From Paracoccus seriniphilus (GTDB lineage: Bacteria > Pseudomonadota > Alphaproteobacteria > Rhodobacterales > Rhodobacteraceae): DNA of 64,000 nucleotides. The position numbers and the translations under genes are program-made. Under the pieces are notes generated by a model, which saw only the letters and a list, made by a program, of their open reading frames with translations, ran no database searches and was not told the DNA's origin. Positions 1-10,346 of the stretch are shown here, in pieces. The DNA is taken from positions 2,715,754 to 2,779,753 of the forward strand of contig NZ_CP067129.1 in NCBI RefSeq assembly GCF_028553745.1, written 5' to 3'. Every line of letters begins with the position of its first letter. Position 1 is the first letter of the stretch.

Positions 1-783
1 CAGGACGCCAGGTGCGAAGGCGATGAAAAACGGGTTCTCGAAACCGGGTTTGCCATAGGTCAGCGTGCTGTGATCGTCAAAGCGCACGACTTCGCCACCG
101 GCACCGCGCAGCACGGCATCACCTGCGGCCGTATCCCACTCCATGGTCCGGCCCAGCCGCGGATAGAGATCCGCCTCACCGGTCGCCACAAGGCAGAATT
201 TCAGCGACGACCCCGCGCTGGTCATGTCGCGTACGCCGTATTTGGAAATATAGTCGTCCGTGGCAGCATCGCGGTGCGATTTGGACGCAACAACCATCAA
301 TCCACGGTTGTCCGGCGTCGGATTGACGCCTACCGGTGCAATTTCGCCCGGTTCTTCCCCGAAGGGCCCGCGTTCCTCGACCGAGCGGCCATCGGCCGTG
401 GTGTAGAACAGGCGCTGCTTGGCCGGCGCATAGACAACGCCGCGCACCGGCACGCCGTTCTCGACATAGGCAATGTTCACGGTGAAATCGCCACGACGCT
501 TGATGAATTCCTTGGTCCCGTCCAGCGGATCGACGATCAGGAAGGTCGAGATTGCCTGTTCATGGGTCGCAGACTGCTCTTCGGTCACAAGCGGAATATC
601 GGGAAATGCCTCGCGAAGACCGGCCGAAATGATGGCATCGGCGGCTTCATCAGCCTCGGTGACGGGTGACGCATCGGACTTGGCCCGCACATCGAAATCG
701 TCAGAGGCATAGATTTCCATGATCCGCTCACCGGCCCGCAGCGCAAGCCGGCGCATTTCGGCGGTCAGTCGGTCAAACTGCAT
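1..783 (-). CDS. cysQ: 3'(2'),5'-bisphosphate nucleotidase CysQ (3' end cut by window)
   Basis: A reverse-strand frame starts with ATG at 783 and runs out of the window; 261 residues are visible, so only the last few are missing compared with usual CysQ length. It is a lithium-sensitive inositol-monophosphatase-fold phosphatase. The visible metal-site motifs are PVTEADEAAD near residues 40-49, DPLDGTKEF near 85-93, and EWDTAAGDA in the C-terminal half. CysQ-type enzymes hydrolyse 3'-phosphoadenosine 5'-phosphate, recycling a by-product of sulfate assimilation. The family is certain; CysQ over a plain inositol monophosphatase rests on overall resemblance. It is divergent from the permease at 955. 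Confidence 0.88.
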   Translation of the reverse strand, partial: MQFDRLTAEMRRLALRAGERIMEIYASDDFDVRAKSDASPVTEADEAADAIISAGLREAFPDIPLVTEEQSATHEQAISTFLIVDPLDGTKEFIKRRGDFTVNIAYVENGVPVRGVVYAPAKQRLFYTTADGRSVEERGPFGEEPGEIAPVGVNPTPDNRGLMVVASKSHRDAATDDYISKYGVRDMTSAGSSLKFCLVATGEADLYPRLGRTMEWDTAAGDAVLRGAGGEVVRFDDHSTLTYGKPGFENPFFIAFAPGVL

Positions 784-954
784 GTAATATTCCTTCTTAC
801 CAGTCACCTCGGGACGGACGCGTGATTGTCCGGCCGGCCAACCTCCCTTATGGTCGTGCCAAGTGGCTTGGGCAAGGACTGCCACGCCCAAAGACTTTTC
901 GCCGCGCCCATTCGAGGGCTTTGTGTCACAGTCACAACAAACGGAACCGTCCAA

Positions 955-1776
955 GTGTTCAGACAAAGACATACCCGCAACATCCTCGAAGCCGCGGGCA
1001 CCACGCTGACCCTGATCTATCACCAGACCGTCTACAATCTTCGCACCGACCACAGGAATGCTGTGGTGGGACTGCTGATCACGATTGCCCAGACCATGAT
1101 CTTCATGGCTGCCTTCCTTGTCATCTTCATGGTGCTGGGCGTCCGGCAATCTCCGATTCGCGGCGATTTCATCCTCTATATCATGTCCGGCATCTTCATG
1201 TTCATGACGCATGTCAAAACCGTCAGTGCGGTCTCGGGCAGCCATTCGATTTCCGGCGGATTGATCAAGCACGAGCCACTGAACCCTGCCGTTCTGATCG
1301 CAGCTTCATCGATTGCGGTTCTCTATCGCCAGACGATCAGCTGTCTGGCCATTCTGTGGCTGTATCACGTCCTGTTCGGGCCGATTACCATCTCTCAGCC
1401 GATCGGGGCGGTCGCCATGTATCTCGAGGCCTGGTTTTCGGGCGTCTGCGTGGGGCTGGTCTTTCTGGGCATGCGGCCCTGGGCGCCCCGGGCGTCAACG
1501 CTGCTGGCAACGGCCTATCAGCGCATCAACATGTTCGCCTCGGGCAAGATGTTCGTCGCCAATGTCCTGCCCAATTTCATGATGCCCTGGTTCATCTGGA
1601 ACCCGCTTTTCCACATCATCGATCAGGAGCGCGGCTTCTTGTTCGTCAACTATTCGCCGCACAAAACCGATCCGCTCTACGCCATCTGGTTTTCTCTGGG
1701 GGCGCTGCTGATCGGGCTGCTGGTCAATTTCTCGACGCGCAAACATGAATCCCTCAGCTGGTCGGCGGGGCAATAG
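955..1776 (+). CDS. ABC-2 type polysaccharide/polyol-phosphate export permease (KpsM/Wzm-like)
   Basis: A 273-residue hydrophobic protein with about six membrane segments and the layout of ABC-2 permeases that export capsule or O-antigen chains. After the N-terminal stretch FRQRHTRNILEAAG come membrane spans, then a C-terminal span followed by RKHESLSW. I chose the GTG at 955 because it gives the normal family length; in-frame ATG at 850 or TTG at 826 would add a basic, low-quality extension with no good ribosome site. No ATPase partner lies beside it, so the KpsT/Wzt partner must be elsewhere. The substrate cannot be read from the sequence. Confidence 0.75.
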   Translation: MFRQRHTRNILEAAGTTLTLIYHQTVYNLRTDHRNAVVGLLITIAQTMIFMAAFLVIFMVLGVRQSPIRGDFILYIMSGIFMFMTHVKTVSAVSGSHSISGGLIKHEPLNPAVLIAASSIAVLYRQTISCLAILWLYHVLFGPITISQPIGAVAMYLEAWFSGVCVGLVFLGMRPWAPRASTLLATAYQRINMFASGKMFVANVLPNFMMPWFIWNPLFHIIDQERGFLFVNYSPHKTDPLYAIWFSLGALLIGLLVNFSTRKHESLSWSAGQ

Positions 1777-1844
1777 CCGCGCCGCCTGCCTGGTTTTTTG
1801 CATGAACGAAGCCCCGAATTGCGCAAATTTGCGGGTTCAGAACG

Positions 1845-1872
1845 CTTGCGGGCCGGAAAACCATCCCTATAT
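1845..1872 (+). promoter_or_regulatory. RpoH (sigma-32) heat-shock promoter of dnaK
   Basis: CTTG at 1845-1848 is followed after exactly 17 bases by CCTATAT at 1866-1872. This matches the alphaproteobacterial heat-shock promoter pattern CTTG-N17/18-CYTATNT. It sits about 110 bases before the dnaK ATG, the expected setting for heat-shock control of dnaK. Confidence 0.78.
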
Positions 1873-1985
1873 ACACCCCCGAAGCGTCCGGATGCTTCCG
1901 GACACATACAATCTCAACGGGATCGGGCTACGGGGGCCATAACGGACCCAAGGTCCATTTTATCGCCGCAAGAAAGGTTACATCT

Positions 1986-3905
1986 ATGTCCAAAGTCATC
2001 GGGATCGACCTCGGCACAACCAACAGCTGCGTGGCCATCATGGATGGCAGCCAGCCGAAGGTTATCGAAAACAGCGAAGGCGCACGCACGACGCCCTCGA
2101 TCGTCGGCTTCACCGACGGCGAGCGTCTGGTCGGACAGGCCGCGAAGCGTCAGGCCGTGACCAATCCAAGCAATACCGTATTTGCCGTCAAACGCCTGAT
2201 CGGCCGTCGCACCACCGACGAAGCCGTCGAGAAAGACAAGAAACTGGTTCCCTACGCCATCGTCGATGGCGGCAATGGTGATGCCTGGGTCGAAGTCAAG
2301 GGCGAGAAATATTCTCCGGCACAGGTCAGCGCGATGATCCTTCAGAAAATGAAGGAAACCGCCGAATCCTATCTGGGCGAGGACGTGACGCAGGCCGTCA
2401 TCACCGTTCCGGCCTATTTCAACGACGCTCAGCGTCAGGCCACCAAGGATGCCGGCAAGATCGCGGGTCTTGAAGTCCTGCGCATCATCAACGAGCCGAC
2501 CGCAGCCGCACTGGCCTATGGTCTGGACAAGAAGGAAACCAAAACCATCGCGGTCTATGACCTTGGTGGCGGCACCTTCGATATCACCATTCTGGAAATC
2601 GACGACGGCCTGTTCGAAGTGAAATCGACCAACGGGGATACCTTCCTTGGCGGCGAAGATTTTGACATGCGCATCGTCAGCTATCTGGCCGACGAGTTCA
2701 AAAAGGAACACGGCGTCGATCTGACCAAGGACAAGATGGCTCTGCAGCGCCTGAAAGAGGCCGCCGAGAAAGCCAAGATCGAACTGTCCAGCTCCAGCCA
2801 GACCGAGATCAACCAACCGTTCATCTCGATGGACAAGGATTCGGGCACGCCGCTTCACATGGTGATCAAGCTGACCCGCGCCAAGCTGGAATCGCTGGTT
2901 GGCGACCTGATCAAGCGCACCATGAAGCCCGTGCAGGAAGCGCTAAAGGATGCTGGCGTCAGCAAGGGCGAAATCGACGAGGTCGTTCTGGTTGGCGGCA
3001 TGACCCGCATGCCCAAGGTCATCGCGGAAGTGACCTCCTTCTTCGGCAAGGAACCCCACAAGGGCGTCAACCCCGACGAAGTCGTGGCGCTGGGTGCCGC
3101 CATTCAGGCCGGCGTGCTGCAGGGTGACGTCAAGGACGTGGTGCTGCTGGACGTGACGCCGCTGTCCCTGGGGATCGAAACCCTGGGTGGCGTGTTCACG
3201 CGCCTGATCGACCGCAACACCACCATTCCGACCAAGAAGAGCCAGATCTTCTCGACCGCCGAAGACAATCAGAACGCCGTGACGATCCGGGTCTTCCAGG
3301 GCGAGCGTGAAATGGCCGCCGACAACAAGATGCTGGGTCAGTTCAACCTCGAGGACATTCCGCCCGCACCGCGCGGCATGCCCCAGATCGAGGTGACCTT
3401 CGACATCGACGCCAACGGCATCGTCTCGGTCAGCGCCAAGGACAAGGGCACCGGCAAAGAGCAGAACATCACCATTCAGGCTTCGGGCGGCTTGTCCGAC
3501 GAGGATATCGAACGGATGGTGAAAGACGCCGAAGCCAATGCCGAGGCCGACAAGGACCGCCGCGAACTGGTCGAAGCCAAGAACCAGGCCGAAAGCCTGA
3601 TCCACAGCACGCGCAAGTCGCTGGACGATCACGGTGACAAGGTCGACGCCTCGACCGTCGAAGCGATCGAACTGGCCATTGGCGCGCTTGAGGAAGCGCT
3701 GAAGTCCGAAGACGCCGGCAAGATCAAATCGGGCATCCAGAACGTGATGGATGCATCGATGAAGCTGGGCGAAGCGATCTACAAGTCGCAACAGGGTTCG
3801 GAAGAAGCCGCTGGCGACACCGGTGCCGACGCGCCCCGCGATGTCGATGATGATATCGTGGATGCCGATTTCGAAGATCTCGGCGACGACAAAAACCGCG
3901 GCTGA
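1986..3905 (+). CDS. dnaK: Chaperone protein DnaK (Hsp70)
   Basis: A 639-residue Hsp70 of normal length. The N-terminal ATPase domain opens with [12 protein letters not shown], and the phosphate and adenosine motifs ([21 protein letters not shown]) are intact. The substrate-binding domain ([17 protein letters not shown]) and the acidic C-terminal tail ending [10 protein letters not shown] follow. It folds nascent and stress-damaged proteins in the cytosol with DnaJ and GrpE; grpE is not in this window. AGAAAGG lies just before the ATG and a sigma-32 promoter is found upstream. dnaJ follows after an 82-base gap containing a hairpin. Confidence 0.99.
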   Translation: MSKVIGIDLGTTNSCVAIMDGSQPKVIENSEGARTTPSIVGFTDGERLVGQAAKRQAVTNPSNTVFAVKRLIGRRTTDEAVEKDKKLVPYAIVDGGNGDAWVEVKGEKYSPAQVSAMILQKMKETAESYLGEDVTQAVITVPAYFNDAQRQATKDAGKIAGLEVLRIINEPTAAALAYGLDKKETKTIAVYDLGGGTFDITILEIDDGLFEVKSTNGDTFLGGEDFDMRIVSYLADEFKKEHGVDLTKDKMALQRLKEAAEKAKIELSSSSQTEINQPFISMDKDSGTPLHMVIKLTRAKLESLVGDLIKRTMKPVQEALKDAGVSKGEIDEVVLVGGMTRMPKVIAEVTSFFGKEPHKGVNPDEVVALGAAIQAGVLQGDVKDVVLLDVTPLSLGIETLGGVFTRLIDRNTTIPTKKSQIFSTAEDNQNAVTIRVFQGEREMAADNKMLGQFNLEDIPPAPRGMPQIEVTFDIDANGIVSVSAKDKGTGKEQNITIQASGGLSDEDIERMVKDAEANAEADKDRRELVEAKNQAESLIHSTRKSLDDHGDKVDASTVEAIELAIGALEEALKSEDAGKIKSGIQNVMDASMKLGEAIYKSQQGSEEAAGDTGADAPRDVDDDIVDADFEDLGDDKNRG

Positions 3906-3926
3906 TCTGGGCCGCTCCCCTCTCGG

Positions 3927-3960
3927 GCCGGTCCGCAGTCTCTATGCGGGCCGGCTGTTT
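3927..3960 (+). terminator. Hairpin between dnaK and dnaJ (attenuator-like)
   Basis: An 11-bp stem (3927-3937 with 3945-3955, one G-T pair, 7-base loop) is followed by CTGTTTCGTT. It probably lowers read-through so that dnaJ is made at a lower level than dnaK. The T-run is imperfect. Confidence 0.55.
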
Positions 3961-3987
3961 CGTTGGGGCAAGTGAACAGGAACGAAG

Positions 3988-5151
3988 ATGGCCAAGCGTT
4001 GCTATTACGAGGTTCTGGGCGTCTCGCGCGGGGCCTCTGCGGAAGAAATCAAGAAAGCCTATCGCCGCAAGGCGAAAGAGCTTCACCCAGACCGCAACAA
4101 GGATGATTCACAGGCCGAAGCGCGCTTCAAGGAAGCCAATGAAGCCTATGACTGCCTGAAGGACGAACAGAAGAAAGCCGCCTATGACCGCTTTGGTCAT
4201 GCCGCATTCGAAAACGGCGGCATGGGTGCGCGTGGCGGCGGCGGCGGTGGCCATCCGGGTGACTTTGGCTCGGCTTTTGCCGATGTGTTCGAGGATCTGT
4301 TTGGCGACATGATGGGTCGGCGCGGCGGTGGCGGCGGACGATCGCGTGCCCAACGCGGTCAGGATCTGCGCTACAACCTGCGTGTTTCCCTGGAGGACGC
4401 CTATCGCGGCGTGCAGAAAGCGATCAGCGTGCCGGGTTCGGTCGCCTGCGAGGAATGCGAAGGCACCGGGGCCGAAGGCGCAACGCAGCCGGCCACCTGC
4501 CCGACCTGCGGCGGCATGGGCAAGGTGCGCGCGCAACAGGGCTTCTTCACGGTCGAGCGGACCTGCCCGACCTGCGGCGGACAAGGCCAGATCGTCAAGA
4601 ACCCCTGCAAGGCCTGCCATGGTGCCGGCCGGATCGAGCGCGAAAGAACACTGTCGGTCAATATTCCCGCCGGTGTCGAAACCGGCACGCGCATTCGTCT
4701 TGCCGGCGAAGGCGAGGCGGGATTGCGCGGCGGACCTGCGGGCGATCTGTATATCTTCATCGAAGTCGCCGAGCACGAGATCTTCCTGCGCGAGGGCAAG
4801 ACGCTTGCCTGCCAGGTGCCGGTCAGCATGGCCACGGCCGCCCTTGGTGGCGAGGTCGAGGTGCCGACGATCGACGGCGGCCGCACGCGCGTGAAGGTGC
4901 CTGCCGGCAGCCAGTCCGGCCGCCAGATGCGCCTGCGTGGCAAAGGCATGCCGCCGTTGCGTCATGGCGCCGGGGCACAGGGTGAAATGGGCGACATGCT
5001 GATCGAACTGGTCGTCGAAACCCCCGTCAACCTGACCGGACGTCAAAAGGAATTGCTGCGCGAGTTCGAAGCCGTCAAGGCGGACAACAGCCCGCAATCC
5101 GACAACTTCTTCAACAAGGTCAAAAGCTTCTGGGACGACATGACCCGCTGA
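3988..5151 (+). CDS. dnaJ: Chaperone protein DnaJ (Hsp40)
   Basis: A 387-residue class I J-protein. The J domain (residues 1-70) has HPD at 33-35, which stimulates the DnaK ATPase. A Gly/Phe-rich linker containing a polyglycine run follows. Four CxxCxGxG zinc repeats lie at about 153-215 ([32 protein letters not shown]), then the C-terminal peptide-binding domain. All four zinc repeats are complete. An AGGAACG ribosome site precedes the ATG. It is co-oriented with dnaK and is its co-chaperone. Confidence 0.99.
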   Translation: MAKRCYYEVLGVSRGASAEEIKKAYRRKAKELHPDRNKDDSQAEARFKEANEAYDCLKDEQKKAAYDRFGHAAFENGGMGARGGGGGGHPGDFGSAFADVFEDLFGDMMGRRGGGGGRSRAQRGQDLRYNLRVSLEDAYRGVQKAISVPGSVACEECEGTGAEGATQPATCPTCGGMGKVRAQQGFFTVERTCPTCGGQGQIVKNPCKACHGAGRIERERTLSVNIPAGVETGTRIRLAGEGEAGLRGGPAGDLYIFIEVAEHEIFLREGKTLACQVPVSMATAALGGEVEVPTIDGGRTRVKVPAGSQSGRQMRLRGKGMPPLRHGAGAQGEMGDMLIELVVETPVNLTGRQKELLREFEAVKADNSPQSDNFFNKVKSFWDDMTR

Positions 5152-5157
5152 AGCCCT

Positions 5158-5201
5158 GATGGCGCGTTAACCAGTTCTTCACGGATATCGCGCCATCTTT
5201 C
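5158..5201 (+). terminator. Long-loop hairpin after dnaJ
   Basis: GATGGCGCG (5158-5166) pairs perfectly with CGCGCCATC (5189-5197) across a 22-base loop, followed by TTTC. It ends just before the radC ATG at 5205, so it could end dnaJ transcripts or cover the radC ribosome site. Confidence 0.45.
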
Positions 5202-5204
5202 GGC

Positions 5205-5984
5205 ATGGACAAGAATCATGCCTTCGGGGAAATGCCCCTTCCTCTGTTCGCACCGGCCGAAGACGACGTCGCCATGCCGCGGCGCGATTCACGTGGCCGT
5301 GCCGGGTCGCAGCTGTCCTATCTTGCCGATCATCGCGCCCGACTGCGCGAACGCTTCATGAATGGCGGCGCGGCTGCCATGCCCGATTACGAGCTTCTCG
5401 AACTGGTGCTGTTTCGCGCCATCCCGCGTCAGGATGTCAAGCCGCTGGCGCGGCGGCTGATCGACAGCTTTGGTGATTTCAATCGTGTTCTTTCTGCCCC
5501 CGCCGCGCGGCTTTCCGACATCAGTGGTGTCGGGCCCGCCGTCATCACCGAACTGAAGATCGTCGAGGCCGCCGCACAGCGTCTGGCCCGGGCCAGGGTC
5601 ATGAACCGTCCCGTGCTGTCAGGATGGCAGGAATTGCTGGACTATTGCCACACCGCCATGGCCCATCGCGAGACCGAACAGTTTCGGGTTCTTTTCCTGG
5701 ACCGCAAGAATGTTCTGATCGCCGATGACGAACAGGGCCAGGGCACGGTCGATCACGTGCCGGTCTATCCGCGCGAAATCATTCGCCGGGCCTTGGAGTT
5801 GAACGCCTCGGCACTGATTCTGGTCCACAACCACCCGTCGGGTGACCCGACTCCATCAGAGACAGATATAACCATGACCGCGCGCATCGCACAGGCCGCC
5901 GACTGCATGGGAATTACCATTCACGATCATCTGATTATCGGAAAATCACGGGAACTCAGCTTCCGCGCACAGGGATTGCTGTAG
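5205..5984 (+). CDS. radC: RadC family JAB/MPN-domain protein
   Basis: A 259-residue protein. The N-terminal half holds helix-hairpin-helix-like segments (SDISGVGPAVITELK); the C-terminal half is a JAB1/MPN metalloprotease-fold domain. Its motif HNHPSGD at about 208-214 plus PSETD supplies the histidines and aspartate of a zinc site. Despite the name, a direct role in DNA repair is not established for the family. It follows dnaJ in the same direction with 53 bases between, which is a common neighbourhood in related bacteria. Confidence 0.92.
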   Translation: MDKNHAFGEMPLPLFAPAEDDVAMPRRDSRGRAGSQLSYLADHRARLRERFMNGGAAAMPDYELLELVLFRAIPRQDVKPLARRLIDSFGDFNRVLSAPAARLSDISGVGPAVITELKIVEAAAQRLARARVMNRPVLSGWQELLDYCHTAMAHRETEQFRVLFLDRKNVLIADDEQGQGTVDHVPVYPREIIRRALELNASALILVHNHPSGDPTPSETDITMTARIAQAADCMGITIHDHLIIGKSRELSFRAQGLL

Positions 5985-6220
5985 GCGCGGCCATCCCGCA
6001 GCAGTTCGCAAACGGTCCGTCACGGGCGTATCATCCGGGTCGCTCTGGTCCGGCCAGCGACATATTTTCAACATATGCGTCGATATCTCACACCGAGGAA
6101 AGGGTTATCGGCTGGACTGACGCATATTTGAACGCTAGAACCGCGACGCGAAGGCTGCAATCACTTGCCGCCCAGAATGTCGTATCGGCCGGGCTTCCGG
6201 CCCGAAATGGAGTATGATCC
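5985..6220. other. radC-petA intergenic region with candidate petA leader
   Basis: A 236-base gap with no credible gene. It holds an AT-rich patch with two near-identical motifs, CATATTTTCAAC (6061-6072) and CATATTTGAAC (6123-6133). A short hairpin GGCCGG/CCGGCC (6187-6192 with 6197-6202) lies about 18 bases before the petA start. The petABC promoter must lie here, but I could not place it firmly. Confidence 0.5.
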
Positions 6221-6781
6221 GTGTCCCACGCAGATGACCACGTAGGCACCCGGAGGGATTTCCTCTATTATGCCACGGCGGGCGCAGGCACGGTGGCCGC
6301 CGGAGCCGCCGCCTGGACGCTTGTGAACCAGATGAATCCCTCGGCTGATGTTCAGGCATTGTCCTCGATCCAGGTCGATGTCAGTGGCGTCGATGTCGGC
6401 ACCCAGTTGACCGTGAAATGGTTGGGCAAGCCGGTGTTCATTCGCCGCCGGACCGAAACCGAGATCGAGGAAGGTCGCGCCGTTCCGCTGAACGAGCTGA
6501 TCGACCCGGATGCCGAAAACCTCAACAAGCCGGGCGAGCCCGCCACCGACGAGAACCGCACGCTGGACGAAGCCGGCGAATGGCTGGTCATGATCGGCGT
6601 CTGCACCCATCTGGGTTGCGTGCCGATGGGCGACGGTGCCGGTGATTTCGACGGCTGGTTCTGCCCCTGCCACGGATCGCATTACGACACGGCCGGACGT
6701 ATCCGCAAAGGTCCCGCGCCGCAGAACCTGCATATTCCTGTCGCTGAATTCGTCAACGACACCACCATCAAGCTGGGCTGA
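6221..6781 (+). CDS. petA: Ubiquinol-cytochrome c reductase, Rieske iron-sulfur subunit
   Basis: A 186-residue Rieske protein of the bc1 complex. The twin-arginine segment [12 protein letters not shown] at 10-21 and the following hydrophobic stretch form an uncleaved Tat anchor. The [2Fe-2S] ligands are C128 and H130 in CTHLGC and C148 and H151 in CPCHGSH, with C133 and C150 for the disulfide. It passes one electron from ubiquinol to cytochrome c1 at the periplasmic face. The start is GTG with GGAG upstream. It is the first gene of petABC (fbcFBC order), 14 bases before petB. Confidence 0.98.
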   Translation: MSHADDHVGTRRDFLYYATAGAGTVAAGAAAWTLVNQMNPSADVQALSSIQVDVSGVDVGTQLTVKWLGKPVFIRRRTETEIEEGRAVPLNELIDPDAENLNKPGEPATDENRTLDEAGEWLVMIGVCTHLGCVPMGDGAGDFDGWFCPCHGSHYDTAGRIRKGPAPQNLHIPVAEFVNDTTIKLG

Positions 6782-6795
6782 GGAGGGCACTGCAT

Positions 6796-8118
6796 ATGGC
6801 CGGAATTCCGCACGACCATTACGAGCCCAAATCGGGCCCCGAACGCTGGCTGCACCGCCGTTTGCCGGTGGTCGGTCTGCTTTACGACACATTGATGATC
6901 CCCACCCCCAAGAACCTGAACTGGATGTGGATCTGGGGCATCGTCCTGACATTCTGCCTGGCGCTGCAGATCGTCACCGGCATCGTTCTGGTGATGCATT
7001 ACACGCCCCATGTCGATCTGGCCTTCGCCAGCGTCGAACATATCATGCGTGACGTGAATGGCGGCTATATGCTGCGCTATCTGCATGCCAATGGCGCATC
7101 GCTGTTCTTCCTTGCGGTCTACCTGCATATCTTCCGCGGCCTCTACTATGGTAGCTACAAGGCCCCGCGCGAGGTGACATGGATCATCGGCATGCTGATC
7201 TATCTGGCCATGATGGCCACGGCGTTCATGGGCTATGTGCTGCCCTGGGGTCAGATGTCCTTCTGGGGCGCGACGGTGATCACCGGCCTGTTCGGCGCGA
7301 TTCCGGGCATTGGCGAACCCATCCAGACCTGGCTGCTTGGCGGACCGGCGGTGGATAACGCCACGCTGAACCGCTTCTTCTCGCTGCATTACCTGCTGCC
7401 CTTCGTGATCGCGGCGCTTGTCGTCGTCCACATCTGGGCGTTCCACACGACCGGCAACAACAACCCGACCGGCGTCGAAGTGCGGCGCACCAGCCGGGAA
7501 GAGGCCGAGAAAGATACCCTGCCCTTCTGGCCCTATTTCGTCATCAAGGACCTGTTTGCACTGGCTGTCATTCTGGTCGTGTTCTTTGCCGTGGTCGGCT
7601 TCATGCCGAACTACCTGGGACACCCGGACAACTATGTCGAGGCGAACCCGCTGGCGACTCCGGCGCATATCGTGCCCGAATGGTACTTCCTGCCGTTCTA
7701 CGCCATCCTTCGTGCCTTCACCTCGGATGTCTGGGTCGTGCAATTGGTCAACTTCCTGTCCTTTGGCATCATCGACGCCAAGTTCTTCGGGGTTCTGGCA
7801 ATGTTCGGTGCCATCATCGTCATGGCGCTGGTGCCCTGGCTGGATACCAGCCGCGTACGCTCGGGCCGTTTCCGCCCGCAGTTCAAGTGGTGGTTCTGGC
7901 TGGTCGCCGTCGACTTCGTGATCCTGATGTGGGTCGGAGCCATGCCGGCAGAGGGCATCTATCCCTATATCGCTCTGGCCGGTGCGGCCTATTGGTTCGC
8001 CTATTTCCTCGTCATCCTGCCCCTGCTGGGCGTGATCGAGAAGCCCGAGCCGATGCCCGCGACGATCGAAGAAGATTTTCTCGCCCATTACGACGCGCCC
8101 AAGCGCATGGCCGAGTAA
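6796..8118 (+). CDS. petB: Ubiquinol-cytochrome c reductase, cytochrome b subunit
   Basis: A 440-residue integral membrane protein with about eight helices and the usual four histidine ligands for hemes bL and bH. The quinol-oxidation-site loop PEWY lies at 294-297, which matches Rhodobacter numbering (E295). It carries the Qo and Qi sites and moves electrons across the membrane during the Q cycle. It lies between the Rieske and cytochrome c1 genes; petC starts 12 bases after its stop. Confidence 0.99.
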   Translation: MAGIPHDHYEPKSGPERWLHRRLPVVGLLYDTLMIPTPKNLNWMWIWGIVLTFCLALQIVTGIVLVMHYTPHVDLAFASVEHIMRDVNGGYMLRYLHANGASLFFLAVYLHIFRGLYYGSYKAPREVTWIIGMLIYLAMMATAFMGYVLPWGQMSFWGATVITGLFGAIPGIGEPIQTWLLGGPAVDNATLNRFFSLHYLLPFVIAALVVVHIWAFHTTGNNNPTGVEVRRTSREEAEKDTLPFWPYFVIKDLFALAVILVVFFAVVGFMPNYLGHPDNYVEANPLATPAHIVPEWYFLPFYAILRAFTSDVWVVQLVNFLSFGIIDAKFFGVLAMFGAIIVMALVPWLDTSRVRSGRFRPQFKWWFWLVAVDFVILMWVGAMPAEGIYPYIALAGAAYWFAYFLVILPLLGVIEKPEPMPATIEEDFLAHYDAPKRMAE

Positions 8119-8130
8119 GGAGTGCCATCA

Positions 8131-9351
8131 ATGACCTTGAGAACCAAGACGCTCACGGCTGTTGCGGCCCTGACCCTCTCTGCGACCGGCTTTGCGCTGG
8201 CGCAGGAGACCGCGACACCTGCGCCGACCGAGCAGGCAGCGGAGCAGGCGCCGGTCGCCCCCGCCGCTGAAGCCGCCGCTCCCGAAGCGGTCGAAGCCCC
8301 CGCAGACGCGGCGGCTGACGGCACGGCGGATGACGCTGCACCGGAGAGCACCGTCGCCGAGCAGCAGGACGCGGCCGAACTGCAGCCCACGGAATCGGCG
8401 GATCAGCCCGCCGCCGAGGAAGAACTGCAGGATGAAGCTGCCCCGTCGGCTGACGAGATGGCCATCGAAGAAAGCGCTGCCGAGCAGGACGCTGCGGCAG
8501 GCGATGACGCCGAAACCGCGGTTGAAGAGGAATCGGCAGCGGCTCCGACGGAAGCCATGGAAGCCGAGTCCCATGCTGAAGAGCATGCCGAGGAACACGC
8601 CGAAGAAGAAGAACACGGCAGCAGCCATGGCGGCGGCCATATCGAGGATATCTCCTACAGCTTCGAGGGCCCCTTCGGCAAATTCGACCAGTTCCAGCTG
8701 CAGCGCGGCCTGCAGGTCTATACCGAGGTCTGCTCGGCCTGCCACGGCATGAAATTCGTGCCGCTGCGGACCCTGCATGACGAAGGTGGCCCGGCACTGC
8801 CGGAAGATCAGGTGCGTGCCTATGCTGCCAATTTCGACATCACCGACCCTGAAACCGGCGAGGATCGTCCGCGCCTGCCGACCGATCACTTCCCCACGGT
8901 CACCGGTGACGGCATGGGCCCGGACCTGTCCCTGATGGCCAAGGCCCGCGCGGGCTTCCACGGCCCCTATGGGACCGGGATCAACCAACTGTTCAAAGGC
9001 ATCGGCGGACCCGAATACATCCATGCGATCCTGACCAGCTATACCGGCGAGGAAATGGAACAGGCAGGCAGCGTCTTCTATGAAAACACCGCCTTCTCGA
9101 CCGGCTACATCGCCATGCCTCCCCCGCTTTCGGATGACTTGGTGACCTATGAGGACGGAACTCCGGCCACGGTCGATCAGATGGCACGCGACGTCGCGGC
9201 CTTCCTGATGTGGACGGCAGAGCCGAAGATGATGGACCGCAAGATGGTCGGCCTGGTCTCGGTTCTGTTCCTGATCGTTCTCAGCGCCCTGCTCTATCTG
9301 ACCAACAAGCGGATCTGGGCACCGCACAAGGGCAAGAAGCAACACGCCTGA
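8131..9351 (+). CDS. petC: Cytochrome c1 with long acidic N-terminal insertion
   Basis: A 406-residue protein beginning at the ATG at 8131; AAGGAG at 8117-8122 gives correct spacing and rules out the upstream GTG at 8122. A signal peptide (about 1-25) is followed by some 140 residues dominated by Ala, Glu, Asp and Pro, ending in a His/Glu-rich stretch. The cytochrome c1 domain then starts, with heme motif CSACH at 201-205, and a C-terminal anchor ([15 protein letters not shown]). Cytochrome c1 hands electrons from the Rieske protein to cytochrome c. Usual cytochrome c1 is about 250-280 residues; the acidic extension is the known Paracoccus feature. Confidence 0.98.
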   Translation: MTLRTKTLTAVAALTLSATGFALAQETATPAPTEQAAEQAPVAPAAEAAAPEAVEAPADAAADGTADDAAPESTVAEQQDAAELQPTESADQPAAEEELQDEAAPSADEMAIEESAAEQDAAAGDDAETAVEEESAAAPTEAMEAESHAEEHAEEHAEEEEHGSSHGGGHIEDISYSFEGPFGKFDQFQLQRGLQVYTEVCSACHGMKFVPLRTLHDEGGPALPEDQVRAYAANFDITDPETGEDRPRLPTDHFPTVTGDGMGPDLSLMAKARAGFHGPYGTGINQLFKGIGGPEYIHAILTSYTGEEMEQAGSVFYENTAFSTGYIAMPPPLSDDLVTYEDGTPATVDQMARDVAAFLMWTAEPKMMDRKMVGLVSVLFLIVLSALLYLTNKRIWAPHKGKKQHA

Positions 9352-9374
9352 TATTCCGGCCATTGCATCGACAC

Positions 9375-9402
9375 AAAGCGCGCCCCATCGGGCGCGCTTT
9401 TT
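9375..9402 (+). terminator. Rho-independent terminator of petABC
   Basis: An 11-bp perfect stem (AAAGCGCGCCC, 4-base loop, GGGCGCGCTTT) runs straight into TTTTT. It lies 23 bases after the petC stop. Confidence 0.92.
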
Positions 9403-9459
9403 CTTGTCTGGACAAGCCCAGGCTGCGGCGGTCAGATAACTTCAACAAGGGAATGAACC

Positions 9460-10338
9460 ATGGCAATCTGGAATCTGGGTTCGATCAATATCGATCACGT
9501 CTACCGTCTGGCGCATCTGCCCCAGCCCGGCGAAACCATCGCGGCACAAGGCTATGCCCTTGGCCTTGGCGGAAAGGGTGCCAACCAGTCGATCGCCGCA
9601 GCGCGCGCGGGCGCGTCAACACTGCATCTTGGCGCCATGTCGGATGGCGATGATTGGGTGCCCCGACGCCTTGTCGACTATGGTGTTCAGACCCATCTGA
9701 TCCAAAGGCAGCCGGGACAGACAACGGGCCATGCCATCATCTTGCTGGAAAGCTCGGGCGAGAATTCGATCGTGATCCATCCCGGCGCGAATCGTCAGAT
9801 CGATTCCGCCGCCCTGATGGCAGCCATGGACGAAATCACCGCTGCCGACACGCTGCTGCTGCAGAATGAAACCAGCCTTCAGGTCCAGGCCGCACAGGCT
9901 GCGCGCGCCAAGGGAGCGAAGGTCATCTACTCTGCCGCGCCTTTCGACCTGCAGGCCTTGCGCGAGGTTCTGCCCTATGTCTCGGTCCTGGCCATGAATG
10001 CAGGAGAGGCCGAGCAATTATTCGCAGCCATGCCCGGCGAGATTCCCGTGGAGGGGTTGCTGATCACGCGCGGCGCCGAGGGCGCGGAATATCGCGACCT
10101 GACCACAGGCGAGACCACCCATCAGCCTGCCTTTGCCGTACGCCCCGTGGACACGACCGGGGCCGGAGATACCTTTGCCGGCTATTTCGCCGCCGCACGG
10201 GATGGGGGCGCAACCATTGCAGCGGCGCTGGAACTGGCCGCAGCTGCCGCTGCGCTGAAGGTCACGCGCGCGGGCGCGGGCGATGCCATCCCGACATATG
10301 ACGAGGTGCAGGAGTTTCTGCAGAGCTTCCCCGGCTGA
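9460..10338 (+). CDS. PfkB-family carbohydrate kinase (ribokinase-like)
   Basis: A 292-residue sugar kinase of the PfkB fold. The N-terminal signature GLGGKGANQSIAAARAG and the C-terminal signature DTTGAGDTFAGYF are both intact; the GAGD aspartate near residue 235 is the catalytic base. The overall pattern is closest to ribokinase (D-ribose to ribose 5-phosphate). No ribose transporter or repressor is adjacent, so the sugar is uncertain. AAGGGA precedes the start. It stands alone between the petABC terminator and the convergent phoB. Confidence 0.85.
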   Translation: MAIWNLGSINIDHVYRLAHLPQPGETIAAQGYALGLGGKGANQSIAAARAGASTLHLGAMSDGDDWVPRRLVDYGVQTHLIQRQPGQTTGHAIILLESSGENSIVIHPGANRQIDSAALMAAMDEITAADTLLLQNETSLQVQAAQAARAKGAKVIYSAAPFDLQALREVLPYVSVLAMNAGEAEQLFAAMPGEIPVEGLLITRGAEGAEYRDLTTGETTHQPAFAVRPVDTTGAGDTFAGYFAAARDGGATIAAALELAAAAAALKVTRAGAGDAIPTYDEVQEFLQSFPG

Positions 10339-10346
10339 CGCCGGTC

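Noticed and set aside
1914..2858. Frame antisense to the dnaK start
   Set aside because: Would cover the dnaK promoter and coding region; no supporting features.
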